Assembly: GCA_905250125.1 (NCBI GenBank)
Contig: CAJNOL010000468.1
Coordinates: forward strand, 62,001 to 126,000
Source: Rotaria sordida
Lineage: Eukaryota > Rotifera > Eurotatoria > Philodinida > Philodinidae
DNA: 64,000 nucleotides
Direction of reading: 5' to 3'
Shown: positions 24,916-35,525 of the stretch, one piece after another
Position numbering within the stretch: the stretch's first letter is position 1
Layout of the letters: each line of letters starts with the position of its first letter
Notes under the pieces: generated by a model
The model's database searches: none
What the model saw: only the letters and a program-made list of their open reading frames with translations
Told to the model about the DNA's origin: nothing
Position numbers and translations under genes: made by a program

Positions 24916-25395
24916 TTACGCTGATATAATATCGGATTTTTGGTATCTCAGCGATTCTGGTCAAAGTTGTGTTGCTTTCAATAGGATGGAACATACACCA
25001 TTTTATGGAGCTCATCGAGTTGCATCGAATAAGCTATGTCTCAGTAGTGCCCCAGGTGGGGAGCAAATGATCAGATACAAGCTTTTTTTTAATTTTTTTT
25101 TGATTGGAGAAAATCAATACTTTTGCGTTCATTTGTGTGGCTCAGCTTTTATGAAAAATCTGAAGGCAACGTTCGATAGACATCGCCGAAGTGCACTTGT
25201 CTCATTGCATTCCTGAGTCGACTCAGTGAATAGAGGCGAATCGTTCTTGAAAAAAACGCAAATTGGCTGCTTACTTCCCTTACATCATCAAAACATATTT
25301 TTATGGAAATTCTGCTCGTTCCTTTTTTATCATTGAATGATCATTTAGAAACAAAAGAATCATAGTCAAACGAAAAGAAGGTCAAATGAAAAATG
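24916..25395. other. Spacer downstream of the M35 gene
   Basis: The stretch is somewhat richer in G+C than its surroundings and has a 101-codon open frame on + without a recognisable domain. It holds the 3' UTR of the M35 peptidase gene on the minus strand. No feature supported. Confidence 0.4.
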
Positions 25396-26481
25396 TCAAT
25401 TCGATGCTGGATAGTTTTCAGCGAAATATTGAAGGTTGTCGGAGTTCGCGAGCGCCTTGGTCGGACTGCTTCGAGCCAAAGATTGAGCCGCGCTTTGACC
25501 ATATGCGTGATCATCCGTATCGGCCACTATTGTGAAGTGAGCTAATTCATGAATAATCGTGCCACCCTTACTGTCCGTACCGGTCAGCGACGATGGCCAG
25601 TATGCACCGCACAGGTATATTTTATAGTGCTGGCTTGAGTAAACGTAGGCATATGTGTTGGAACCTCCAGCAGGGCACGAACAGTCAAATACCAGCGACT
25701 TGGTTTGCAACGCACTTTGAATTTTCGAAAAGTGTGATTTTAATTTCTGCCAATTGTTGGACAAATATCCGCCAAACCATTTGGTGTAGCGTGCCGTGCC
25801 CGATGGCTGTCTGTTCAGATGGTTCATGGCGTCGTTGGCATAATTTTCAGCCTCGGTGATTGCACTTCTAATGGAGCTGGTTCGACTGGCTGAACAACTG
25901 ATAAAAGTGGGTGTGAGTGCTCTCGGTTGTGTGCTCGTCTCGATAGCTTGTTCGATCAGTAGATTCCGACGACCTACGGCAAATATCACCACAGGAGCTG
26001 ACTGTAGTACAAACTCTTGACTATCGTAGGATGACCTCATTTTATAGTTGAGCATATCATCCATTGTAGTCAACACCTGGTCAGCATCCATTTTGTATTG
26101 GATCGTATAGCTGCTTGTCTGAGTCATATTATATACTGATGACAGCTCGACGACAGTGCTCACACTCATACCCGGTGTCAAGTAGATCACATCATCAGCT
26201 GTTGGCGCACGTCGCTTAAATACTGGACCGACATACTCGACACGCTCTCCATTTCGAGTCACTTCGAAGATTGGATCACATAATTCCTTTTCTGGCAAGT
26301 CCCATTTGTAAATACCCATCGAGTCACTGCCAGTATTGGTGTACCTCAGGAGGACATTTACTTTTTGTATTTCAGCGAATTTTGGTTGCATTGAAATTAC
26401 TTCGACGCGTATGTCTTGTGGATGACCATTGGTCACCATAATCACAACAGCAATGTATATAACAGCCCAATATTGTTGCAT
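25396..26481 (-). CDS. Secreted M35 (deuterolysin/peptidyl-Lys) zinc metallopeptidase
   Basis: An intronless 361-aa frame. The ATG at 26481 starts a signal peptide (MQQYWAVIYIAVVIMVTNG). Residues about 22-150 form an immunoglobulin-like pro-region typical of this group (LLRYTNTGSDSMGIYKWDLP, FKRRAPTADDVIYLTPG). The catalytic domain follows, with zinc motif HELAH (311-315) and the Asp ligand in ADTDDHAYGQ, then NSDNLQYFAEN near the end. This matches the aspzincin clan (M35), close to Grifola-type peptidyl-Lys metalloendopeptidase. Zinc ligands and catalytic Glu are all present. It is predicted to be extracellular, cleaving proteins, possibly before Lys. G+C is visibly higher than the surroundings (37 of 60 bases at 25441-25500). 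With the absence of introns and a family mainly fungal and bacterial, this suggests horizontal acquisition. A TATA-like sequence sits on the minus strand about 75 bp upstream. Confidence 0.9.
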   Translation of the reverse strand: MQQYWAVIYIAVVIMVTNGHPQDIRVEVISMQPKFAEIQKVNVLLRYTNTGSDSMGIYKWDLPEKELCDPIFEVTRNGERVEYVGPVFKRRAPTADDVIYLTPGMSVSTVVELSSVYNMTQTSSYTIQYKMDADQVLTTMDDMLNYKMRSSYDSQEFVLQSAPVVIFAVGRRNLLIEQAIETSTQPRALTPTFISCSASRTSSIRSAITEAENYANDAMNHLNRQPSGTARYTKWFGGYLSNNWQKLKSHFSKIQSALQTKSLVFDCSCPAGGSNTYAYVYSSQHYKIYLCGAYWPSSLTGTDSKGGTIIHELAHFTIVADTDDHAYGQSAAQSLARSSPTKALANSDNLQYFAENYPASN

Positions 26482-26555
26482 TGTTGCTCTTTGTGTTATA
26501 ACCTTCTTGCACACAACTGGTTTTTAGTGGATCTGAAAAGTGTGAAACGAGCTCA

Positions 26556-26565
26556 CATTATATAG
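26556..26565 (-). promoter_or_regulatory. Possible TATA box of the M35 gene
   Basis: The minus strand reads CTATATAATG about 75 bp before the start codon. Position is compatible with a core promoter and a short 5' UTR. It is a motif match only. Confidence 0.35.
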
Positions 26566-26712
26566 CAAACGCCTAATAGATTATTTTGGTGAAAAATAAT
26601 ATCCGACTAAGCTTCGTCAAATACGAAAATAAAAAAATGCAATTATTTTTTATTATATTGCGCATACCAGAGCTTTGTAATTTGACGCCAACAGATAATA
26701 GAGTCTTAGAGC

Positions 26713-26778
26713 TAGGGTGTGGGTGTGGATGTGTGTGTATGTGGGTAAGGGTGTGAGTATGGGTGGTTTGTGGATGCA
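26713..26778. repeat. Telomere-like G-rich tract
   Basis: A degenerate run of TGTGGG-like units: TAGGGTGTGGGTGTGGATG, then GTATGTGGGTAAGGGTGTG and ATGGGTGG. It has no C-rich arm directly after it. It is the longest one-sided tract in the window. Confidence 0.6.
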
Positions 26779-28030
26779 GATCTACGTTCGGTTGAATATT
26801 TGGTGGGACTTTCCTTCTAAAATTCGATTTCTTTTAGTTCTGAACTCACCAATGGAATTTCGAAGCATATGCAGCTTGGACTTGCAATACCTATCCCATT
26901 TTACCCCTAGGAAGTCAGTTTTCCGAAAAATTTGACTTCTATGCATTCCTGGCCGTTCAGTAGGGTTTCCAGGAAAAGAGAGAGTTCAAATTCATGCTTA
27001 TCAGTCTTGATAATCTATTTCAAATTGGGATAGAAGCTCAAAATATCGATTCTACGATTGAAAAGCGTGATTCCCATTTTAACAAGAATTAGAGCGCAGA
27101 CAAACCCACTAGCGACTTCGCTCACGTACGCGAAGTGTTCCAAATGTTCTCGTTTATGTTCCAAGTAGAGTTCGACGTGCTCTATCGAACGATAAAATCA
27201 GATTTATGATAGCTCAAACCATTCTTTTAGAAGTTGGAAAATGCGGGTTTATCACCATGAACCATAGGGAATCTGAGTAGCAATTCCAGTCCCGATTTTC
27301 TTAGGATGTGTTCCAGGCTCTATTATTTGAGTTTCAAGTAGAATTCGACATGTTCTATCTAGTAACACAGAAAAAAGACCAAGAACACATCCTAGGCGGA
27401 TCGGTGCTGAAATTATACCCTGAGTTTCCTATAGCGTATAGGAAAAAACCAGTATTCTTCAATTTGTAAAAGGATGGTTTGAGATACTGTAAACCTGATT
27501 TTACTATTCGATAGAGCACGTCGAACTCTACTTGGAACACAAACGGGAACATTTGAAACGCTTCCTGCAAGAATCGGGACTGGAAATGCTCGAATTGGGT
27601 GTTAACTTCACCTACGTTTTTCCCGTTCTGTATATTCATCCTCTCAGGATTGAAGATAAAAAAGAATGAATGTCGAAAAAGAAACAATTTTAGTTCTCTC
27701 TTCTCTATCATATATTTCTCCAGTCTTGTACTTGTCCATATATTTTGTTGTACTTTTATACATTCAAAATGTTGATCATATCTTTGATTCTTAAAATTTT
27801 TTTATGAACTGTTTTTTTTTTCAATATTGTCTTTGTCAAGATTAAATGTTATTCAGATAAAAAAAGATACTCCAGGTCAAACCAGCATTGACATTTATAA
27901 TGTAATGTAAGCACACGAACACAAAAGCTTTAGCCAAATAGTTTATTCGATGCGAAAAAGATTTTAGCAGAATATTTTAAATAATCAGATGAAGGAAAAG
28001 TTTTGTTGAATATAATCGACCTTGAACTTG
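26779..28030. other. Spacer with a threefold repeat
   Basis: No intact gene supported. It contains the inverted/direct repeat set at 27131-27570. A 118-codon open frame on the minus strand at 27355-27711 covers the right-hand copy and is likely part of that repeat. Confidence 0.45.
27131..27570. repeat. Inverted repeat pair plus a third direct partial copy
   Basis: The left copy (27131-27245) contains TTCCAAGTAGAGTTCGACGT and GCTCTATCGAACGATAAAAT. The right copy (27460-27570), in reverse complement, contains the same TTCCAAGTAGAGTTCGACGT and GCTCTATCGAATAGTAAAAT. A third, partial copy in left orientation spans about 27285-27360 (TTTCAAGTAGAATTCGACAT). The family is not recognised. Confidence 0.7.
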
Positions 28031-28360
28031 TTATTTTACTGATCTTTGGTTAGCCAATAACCATTCACCATAATCATCGAGAGACCGTTGTTCATCTTCT
28101 AGGTTAGATTGTATGACACAATCGAATGATTCACCGTTTCCGACAAAATAGTCAGACAATGGACGTCGATTATCCCAATTTTCAAACTGATTTGAACGTC
28201 CAAAGCGTGAGTTTGGTCGTACATTCAGTTTTGTTTTTAGCTCACCAATTGTCATCGACGACGGAATATTATTTAAATCGACTGTCGTATTGCTTCCTTT
28301 CGAAGATATTTGAACTGTAACGCTGATTAAATCAGTGCCAGAACACGATGTAAACGCCAT
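28031..28360 (-). CDS. Small protein with possible ubiquitin-like fold
   Basis: A 109-aa intronless frame from the ATG at 28360. The first half alternates as in a beta-grasp (ISVTVQISSKG, TTVDLNNIPSSMTIGELKTK). After a polar loop it continues RPLSDYFVGNGESFDCVIQS, which resembles the last strands of ubiquitin-like domains. The tail is acidic and polar, with no Gly-Gly terminus, so conjugation is not expected. A ubiquitin-like domain is an inference from the strand/helix pattern. I do not recognise an orthologue. Amino-acid composition looks coding, unlike nearby chance frames. Confidence 0.5.
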   Translation of the reverse strand: MAFTSCSGTDLISVTVQISSKGSNTTVDLNNIPSSMTIGELKTKLNVRPNSRFGRSNQFENWDNRRPLSDYFVGNGESFDCVIQSNLEDEQRSLDDYGEWLLANQRSVK

Positions 28361-28620
28361 TCTTTTATCGTTGTGCTGCAAATAGACTAGAATAGAAGCT
28401 TAAAAACCATATAATTCATCATGAAATACTATCAAGAGTCACTATTAGTGAGCCAAGACCGATTCAACTCTGCTGAGGATCCAAAACTTTTACTTGAAAT
28501 ACCAATTAGAACTAAATAGGCTATACTTGGAAAAAACTTTGCACAAATCTTTATCTCTAATTTTGTAGAAAGTTAATTTCGAATATAAGTCTTCGGTTCT
28601 CGTCTTTTGTGACTCCTACA
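28361..28620. other. Short spacer
   Basis: Nothing supported except the probable promoter of the small gene to its left, on the minus strand. Confidence 0.4.
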
Positions 28621-28622
28621 TA

Positions 28623-30080
28623 CAGTGGCTAGCAAAATTATCCAACAAGTTATTTGTGTAAGTTCCTGTACGCTCCCTTTAATATAAAATTTTCTTCATA
28701 ACATACCATTCGAAAGAGCAAATTGTGCTCTATACAGTGACTGGTTTTTATCGAAAGTTCCATTGATTACGGACGAAAAAAAACCAGCTGTTTGGGACTC
28801 AGATAGCAAATATCAGACAAAAAAGTCATAAAACACGATTCTTTACGATAATGTTTTTTCTGCTTCGCTGTTTAAGATATTCGTAGAAAGCGTATAAAAA
28901 CCTACATCAGATATGCTATTCAAATAAATACTTCATGATAAGATGTTGTGTTATTCGATCTCAATATATACTCCATACACACACACAGAACTCCTAGTAT
29001 TCCACGTTTGCGCATCAATAAAGGTATTAAAAGCTTTTTACAAAGATGTAGATTTGTAGAGAATCTTTTTCTGTATAAAATCTTGCATTTAAAATCAAAA
29101 TTGATTGCATTTTCTTAAGCTATAGAACATTACATTGCTGTGAATAACAGAAGTAAAAAGCTACCTGTGGCAACAGCAGTAGCTTGGGTTCAAGTTTCAG
29201 TAAATAAAGGTATTTAGCATGAAAATTAGTAAAGAATTTTGTTCCGAATTTTTAAGTTCTATTGACTGAAGTATGGCACGCACAACTTTTCTATCTATGT
29301 ATTTCACCCAGTCTGAATCCAGGCTATTGATGAAACCACGGATAGCTTTTTGTTCCTGGTTTATACAGCGGCGCAAAGCTATATAACTTGAGAAAATGCA
29401 ATCAATTTTGATTTTAAATGCAAGATTTTATACAGAAAAAGATTCTCTACAAATCTACATCTTTGTAAAAAGCTTTTAATACCTTTATTGATGCGCAAAC
29501 GTGGTAATATTAGAAGTTCTATGTGTGTGTGAGGTATATATTGAAGTCGAACAACACAACATCTTATCATGAAGTATTTATTTGAATAGCATATCTGATG
29601 TAGGTTTTTATACGCTTTCTACGAATATCTTAAACAGCGAAATAAAAAAAAACATTATCGTAAAGAATCGCGTTTTATGACTTTTTTGTCTGATATTTGC
29701 GATCTGAGTCCCAAACAGCTGGTTTTTTTTCGTCCGTAATCAATGGAACTTTCGATAAAAACTAGTCACTGTATAGAGCACAATTTGCTCTTTCGAATGG
29801 TATGTTATGAAGAAAATTTTATATTAAAGGGAGCGTACAGGAACTTACACAAATAACTTGTTGGATAATTTTGGAAGGATGAAGAATTGTATACTTCGAT
29901 TATTTCGTCAATAAAATCTCAATAGATAGAGAGGTAGATCTGGAATTCTTCTTGATTAAAGTCCACGTTATAAGTTATGATGTGATGAAAACTCGATTAT
30001 TCTTGTTCATCTAGTTTTTGAAATATAAATAAAACGAAAAAAAAATCTGCTTACTTGTTGGATAATTTTGCTAGCCACTG
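28623..30080. mobile_element. Foldback element A, Tc1/mariner-like ends
   Basis: Flanked by TA on both sides. The ends are CAGTGGCTAGCAAAATTATC and its inverse GATAATTTTGCTAGCCACTG. Arms of about 500 bp (28623-29125 and 29379-29876) pair almost throughout, for example AAAGAGCAAATTGTGCTCTA and its mate, and GTAGATTTGTAGAGAATC and its mate. The right end carries a second copy of the terminal motif: TTGTTGGATAATTTTG at about 29864 and again at 30056, roughly 190 bp apart. The left end has one. The 29126-29378 middle is single-copy and reads open for about 60 codons on the minus strand (AIRGFINSLDSDWVKYIDRK), unassigned. No transposase. The TA duplication and the CAGTGG start suggest mobilisation by a Tc1/mariner enzyme. 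Confidence 0.88.
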
Positions 30081-30970
30081 TATATATGATGAAAAATAGT
30101 TAGAAGAATGTTAACATCTCGACATAAATATAACTAACAAAACTAATATCTTATCTTTTATTTAAAACGAACTACATTTCATGATAGAAAGATTTTATGT
30201 GACTCGAACATTTGCTTGAGTATTTTCATAGTGATGGGTCAACACTTGATTGTAGTAACTGTTTTGGACACCTCTCATAGCACGCATTTTCTATAGAGTA
30301 GATGGATATATCGAATTTTTGGTCAAACTTCAAAATCCTCCCTGTTCATATAAGGTCACTTCTGGGCGATAAAAATAGAACTATATCTATGTACTATAGT
30401 TTTACAATTAAAACTCGCACCATGTTGGCAATTTTTTTTATCACTACATCCAAACCAATCTATTTCTGTAATTGTTAACGAAATATGTTGTGGACTATCG
30501 AAAAAAAAACAAGATGCATGTTGCAACACATGCACCACATTTCGAAAACATGGTTCGAATCTATTTTTCGGCACTCGATCATTTTTTTTCAAAAATTCGA
30601 GTGATTACTAATTTTTCAATTTAATTCAAATTAGTAACATCTGTTGTGAGAATCCAAGATAGAACCGTTTCAAATTTGAATCGTCTCGAGTCGATTTGGT
30701 TTTAATCAGATCGCTTGAAGGTAGTCTATCCTCGACCATCGTGATGAATCTTTCAACATGTTCTCGAATAATAACTAATCGCGAAAGAATCTAAAATAAA
30801 CATACAAAAATGTATAAGTGTGTAGTATGTTGAATTGAATCAGATATATATATATGTTGATGTACGCACGAAACAAAACGATCAACAAATAGTTAGCAGA
30901 TAGAGCATGACACATCTATAGTACGACAGATTTTGGTTGCAACATATTTTCGTAGTAAAGTGTGCAGCAC
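30081..30970. other. Spacer, no gene seen
   Basis: AT-rich. Open frames of fewer than 80 codons without domain signal. Nothing supported. Confidence 0.5.
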
Positions 30971-31438
30971 TATCGCGAACGACACTAGAATTTTACGGAG
31001 TCAAATTTTTATGACACCGATTCCAACTTCGACTCTGAAATTATTTTTCCGGTAAACTAGCGACAGTTTAAGTATATGGTGATATTATGTAGTTTAGAGT
31101 CGTGTGAAGATGATGATGAAAATAAACCTGATGACAAAAGTGAAGATATTGAATAGTGCTGATCTTTTTTTCTCCAATATAATCACTTGTAAAGGTTAAT
31201 CTAGTATAAATATTTTCTTTTATTTTTCTATTTTACTACTTCATGTTATTTGACTATTGGATTAACAGCTTTCACTTACTAAAAGTTACAATTGTCAAAA
31301 ATAAATGCTACATAACAAAAGAATGAAATAAGGTTTTCGGAATTTCTATAATTTACATCAACTTCGACTCCGGCTCCAAAAACATTTCTTTTAGTGACTC
31401 CAAATCCGTCGGAGTCAGAGTCGAGTTTCAAAGCCCTA
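30971..31438. mobile_element. hAT-like MITE rich in GACTCC words
   Basis: Flanked by TGCAGCAC (30963-30970) and TGCAGGAC (31439-31446), an 8-bp duplication with one mismatch. The right end, inverted, reads TAGGGCTTTGAAACTCGACT. The body carries GACTCC/GGAGTC words in both directions near both ends (ACGGAGTCAAA, CTTCGACTCTG, CTTCGACTCCGGCTCC, GTCGGAGTCAGAGTCG). Eight-bp duplications and subterminal word clusters are hAT hallmarks. No coding capacity. The left end is more diverged than the right, so it is an old copy. Confidence 0.65.
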
Positions 31439-31539
31439 TGCAGGACTGTAAGCGACGCACTTTATTTTAGTATATCGCTTCTTTGTAAACGAATTTTGAA
31501 TGAATTTCAGCGAGAAACAAAACAAATGCATACTCCAGT

Positions 31540-31960
31540 GAGTAAAACATAATTGAAGACGTTCACCATGTCTAGTCAAAAATGTCTGTAATACTCATCA
31601 GGTCTAGTATGACATGTCTTACATACCCGTCATGTCTAGTCATACTTAGAAAAGACTTTCTTCAATAACGTCTGGACTAGTCCAAAATGTCCTTGAGTCC
31701 AGTCATATCTGTCCGTTTAGTCTATTCAGACTCGCCAGAAGAACACGAAACGTTGATTCAAACATATACTGCGACAGTATTCGATATCTGACGGACATCC
31801 TAGTGGCAGTCTTTCTGACAGACTATGACGTGAAGATAGACAAATGTCAAGTTATACAGCGTAAATAGCCGAGTGATCCCCTCCATCCACTAGATAATTA
31901 TAAACCAATCGAATCTAAAAGACTTTGACTAGTCTGAAATGTGTTTATTGACAGTTCAGC
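31540..31960 (+). repeat. CTAGTC-word repeat, copy 1 (mate at 59085-59500)
   Basis: About 420 bp built around GACTAGTCCAAAATGTCC-like words in both directions, for example ATGTCTAGTCAAAAATGTC and GACTAGTCTGAAATGTG. It aligns along its whole length, same orientation, with 59085-59500: ACAGTATTCGATATC, TCAGAAGAACA/CCAGAAGAACA, ATCAGGTCTAGT/ATCAGGTTTAGT. No coding capacity; transposon class not determined. Confidence 0.7.
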
Positions 31961-32081
31961 ACTAATTCCAAGCGTCATCTGTGTGTGTCATGGCTAGTCC
32001 TGTTTTAGAGAATGTCCCGTCAATTCTAGTTCAGAGCACTTTAAAAACTTCAAAACAACCCTAATTTTGGACTAAACTATC

Positions 32082-32640
32082 CTGCCAACTCGTTTTAACT
32101 GGTTAATAATAATAGAGGAAAAAACGTAGAATAATCTAAATTAAAAAGAATATTTTTTTTTCAAATCATCATCTATGAGTATTATAGTTCTGAGTTTTCG
32201 TAATTTAAACTTAAAGTAAATTAAAATAATCTAGTTTAAATTAGATCTACGACAGTTCCTAGTTCTATGAACTAATTTCTTATTGAAAACTGGTTCCAGT
32301 GTACAGTTCTTTTCTAAAAACTGTATGCCGTTACAGGTTCCCTTTTCTAGAATTGGATCTAATAAATAGATCGTTTTTCACAATCGAGCCCTTCTATCCT
32401 AGCATTAAGTTTCTATTAGATTCATTCCAGCACATTTATGCAACTCAGAAACATAGTCTGGAACCGAGTAATTATAGATCTTCTTATGGGTGAGTTAAAA
32501 CGATATGTCTAGTGCCACTAGTTCTTTTTGAATGAATTGATGATATAGATCAGTTCCTGTCCAAAGAACTTTTGATACAGTTCTCAAGATTGTGGAACTG
32601 ATATGGAACTTTCACAGACCTAATTTAAATCCATTTTTAA
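32082..32640. repeat. GTTCC/GGAAC-word repeat
   Basis: A block dense in AGTTCC/GGAACT words in both orientations: CAGTTCCTAGTTC, CTGGTTCCAGTGTACAGTTC, TGGAACCGAG, CAGTTCCTGTCCAAAGAAC, GTGGAACTGATATGGAACT. Its character matches other word-array elements nearby. Ends and target duplications could not be fixed, so the limits are approximate. Confidence 0.45.
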
Positions 32641-33649
32641 ATTGAAATTTTCAAGACTTACGCTTGATATAAAATAATCATACAACGATATTCAAGATAA
32701 AGTTTTCAAACAAAATTCTTTCTTCTTGCTTTGCACAAACTAGAAATTTTAAAAGATCTAAACAGGCAATTTTCAGTAAGTCGTAAACAACGTACTTAGT
32801 ATTTTTATATGCATTTTTATGCTTCAATATATTTTTTATAGTTTTAGTATAATAAAGTACAAAATGTTTATTCTTCAGAAAGATGTTCAATAGTATCTTT
32901 TGATATAAACTAGAAAAAATTTCAAAAACTTGTTCATAAGCATCTTGTCAAATAAATAGAAGGAACTATACGCAGAAAATATATAGTAAACTCATGATAT
33001 CATAGTTAGTTTTGAAAAATTTTCTTATTGTCATTTCAGTTTAAAAAAAATGATAAATATAATAACAAATTATATGTACATTGATACAATATTTAGTAGT
33101 CATTACTAATTTTCATAATTGTCATTTAGTAGATCACCTTTTATAGTTCATTATAAAGAGAAAAAATGTATTTCAGCATAATACTCTATTATTTTACATA
33201 TAGGACTTGTATAGATCGAATCTCAAGATTTTTCACAATTTAGGTACGAATGTGGGTGTAGGGTGAAATTGTGAATTTTGGAAGAAATAGAGAAAACATG
33301 CATGCGATGGCAGATGGGGCGATCTATTACCTAACAACTTAATGGAGAACAAACATTTTCTTCACTGGAAAATAGATGATATAACATATATACTGTCGTC
33401 CTCAAAGGGTTAAAAATATTCCAGACCAGTCAAGGTACTTTTCTCTAGTTAACTTCTATTTCATATAAAACCTACAAGCGTCACTTGTCCATCTAAACTA
33501 TTGAAATTGATATTAGCCTACGATTATGTCGTAGTTTACCGCCAGAATTTGGTGACGAGTCCGAGAAGAATCCACAGACAAAATGAACTGGACATGTCAA
33601 GGTAGGAGTCTTCACTTAATTTTTGCTTACCTATGATACAAATTATATC
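32641..33649. other. Spacer with a telomere-like motif
   Basis: No gene seen. A single G-rich motif (AATGTGGGTGTAGGGTG) lies at 33249-33265. Confidence 0.5.
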
Positions 33650-34205
33650 GAAATGCTGCATATGATCACTCGTATACTTTCTTTTATATGTCAACGAAAA
33701 TATGAAAACATTTTTCTCGATTACATGCATTTGTCAAGAATCTTTTTTGTTTCTCTACAAGATCGTTTAACTTGTAATCAAAATAGACTGCATCTTATCA
33801 AGTTACACTATTTAGATTTCATATTAATACTGTGAATATAACGTGTATCATTCTTTCAATAACAATCTGCGATTATATTTCACAAAATGCAAATTAAACT
33901 GGCTCGTGATATCACAGTCGACCGAATATATAATTCGGATCACTATTTCATTTTTCCTTCTATATGTTTTTATTTGGTGAAATAAGATCTTCGGTTATCG
34001 TTGAAAGAAAGATACGCCTTGTATTCACAGTATGAGTAGGAAAACTAAATAGTGTAACTCGATAGGATACAGTCTATTTTGATTACAAGTTAAACGATTT
34101 TGTAGAGAAAAAAGATTCTTGGCAAACAGATGTGATTAAGAAAAATGTCTCCATGTCTCCGTTGATACATAAAAAGAAGTCTACGATTGATCATATGAAT
34201 CATTT
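33650..34205. repeat. Foldback repeat with near-complete palindrome
   Basis: Arms of about 195 bp pair well: CATATGATCACTCGTATACT with ATATGATCAATCGTAGACTT (reverse complement of the right arm), and AACTTGTAATCAAAATAGAC with its exact inverse GTCTATTTTGATTACAAGTT. The 180-bp centre also pairs weakly, so the whole unit could fold on itself. Open frames inside are by-products of the palindrome. Family not recognised. Confidence 0.8.
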
Positions 34206-34439
34206 GGATGTGATTCATATATACACAGAAATCTTCTAACATAATTTTTCAACATAAAATATCTGTCAAAATACATTATCAGATATAGATTTTACACTAT
34301 TTTTGATGTTATATTAATCCGTAAAATCATTGGTATATTACCCGAAAGAATTGTCTCTTATCGTCCTATTGTTGAAAAGTTCTTGATCCGCACCCAAAAA
34401 CCTAAGTATTTGAATCCATCGTTGAATGAAATTACAATC

Positions 34440-34759
34440 AAAAGTAATTAATATGTAGAGCACAATTCGATCTTTTCTAATGTTTCATGAAGGTAATTTT
34501 AGCATTAAATAATCGTATAGTACATCTGGAAAATAAGTGGTTGAGTAATTTTGAAAAGATGAGAAATAGCATATCTGAAAATGTGTTTTAAATGAAATCT
34601 TTAAACATCAATGGCCTTACTTGACATTTCCTGTATGTATTCTATACCCTATAGACTACAATACAACGAAAATCAAACTGTCTGAACTCATACATCTCTG
34701 AAGATATAAAGGCGAAGAAAGGACTCCACTTGTTGGTTGAATAATTTTGACTGTCACTG
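34440..34759. mobile_element. Relic of foldback family A, right end
   Basis: TATGTAGAGCACAATTCGAT and the bases after it align with the right arm of element A (TGTATAGAGCACAATTTGCT). The end keeps the same two-repeat layout: GTGGTTGAGTAATTTTG at 34537 and GTTGGTTGAATAATTTTG at about 34732, about 196 bp apart. The end itself (GACTGTCACTG) is diverged. It is an old, truncated copy. Confidence 0.65.
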
Positions 34760-35186
34760 AACGTGGATTCTCATCTATATTATTATTTCTTTTTTAAATA
34801 GAACGATACATAGAAAATTTCTCTAAAATCAATACTGAAGTTAAGGATAGACAATATATTTTTTGCATTTGTATTTTGATATATGTCATTATAACGGGTG
34901 ACCAATAATGAATGGCCGGTTTTTGTATTTCATATTTTAATCTCTAAATACGTTTTATTAAAAAACAAAATATACCACACGTTGCAGCGTGAAAAGCTCT
35001 ACAGATTACAAAGAGCAGTTTATTTTATATATGGACTTTTTGCTTTTGAAATGAGCGAAATCCTGTGTAATCGGTTTTCGCCACTGCGAAAAGATCATTC
35101 TTTTTTACACAAATAAAAATTCTGTGTTTTCTTATTTTATCTTTTTATCGGCTAATGCATTTTATTCAAAAAAAGAAATATCACAA
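34760..35186. other. Spacer
   Basis: No supported feature. Confidence 0.4.
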
Positions 35187-35250
35187 GGGGTGGGTGTGGG
35201 TGTGAGATGTGGATGTCATCGTGAAGAGTAGATACTCACCTACACCTACA
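35187..35250. repeat. Telomere-like hairpin 5
   Basis: G-rich arm GGGGTGGGTGTGGGTGTGAG, spacer with GTGAAGAGTAGA, then C-rich arm TACTCACCTACACCTAC. It directly precedes the GTACTC-word block. Confidence 0.6.
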
Positions 35251-35525
35251 GTGGGAGTACCAAGGAAACGAGATACTCTGGTACTTTGTGGAGTTGTCAT
35301 ACTTCCTTGATTCCAAGTATCCCCAACCTACTCCGTGCACTTCGAAAGTACATGGAGTACAACCAGAGTACAGTTGTATAACTAAGAGAATAACGACGTG
35401 CTCTGGTGCTTCATGTATTCCGACTGTACTCTCGCATTTCTACAGTTCTTTTACTATATTCCACAACTTTCACTGTACTCTCGTACTCTAATTGTACTCC
35501 ATGTACTCTGAAGTACAGGAGTATG
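35251..35525. repeat. GTACTC/GAGTAC-word foldback repeat
   Basis: More than ten GTACTC or GAGTAC-like words in both orientations. AGTACATGGAGTACAACCAG near 35348 pairs with TAATTGTACTCCATGTACT near 35490, and ACCAGAGTACAG pairs with CTGTACTCTCG. Strong potential for hairpins. No coding capacity. Confidence 0.65.

Noticed and set aside
24911-25216. 101-codon open frame at 24911-25216 (+)
   Set aside because: No domain, starts within the end of a MITE and contains a poly-Phe run; probably chance.
30548-30562. GGTTCGAAT, like a tRNA T-loop
   Set aside because: No acceptor stem, anticodon arm or D-arm can be folded around it.
33536-33835. Open frames on both strands near 33.6-33.8 kb
   Set aside because: They fall in the arm of the 33650-34205 foldback and have no recognisable protein.
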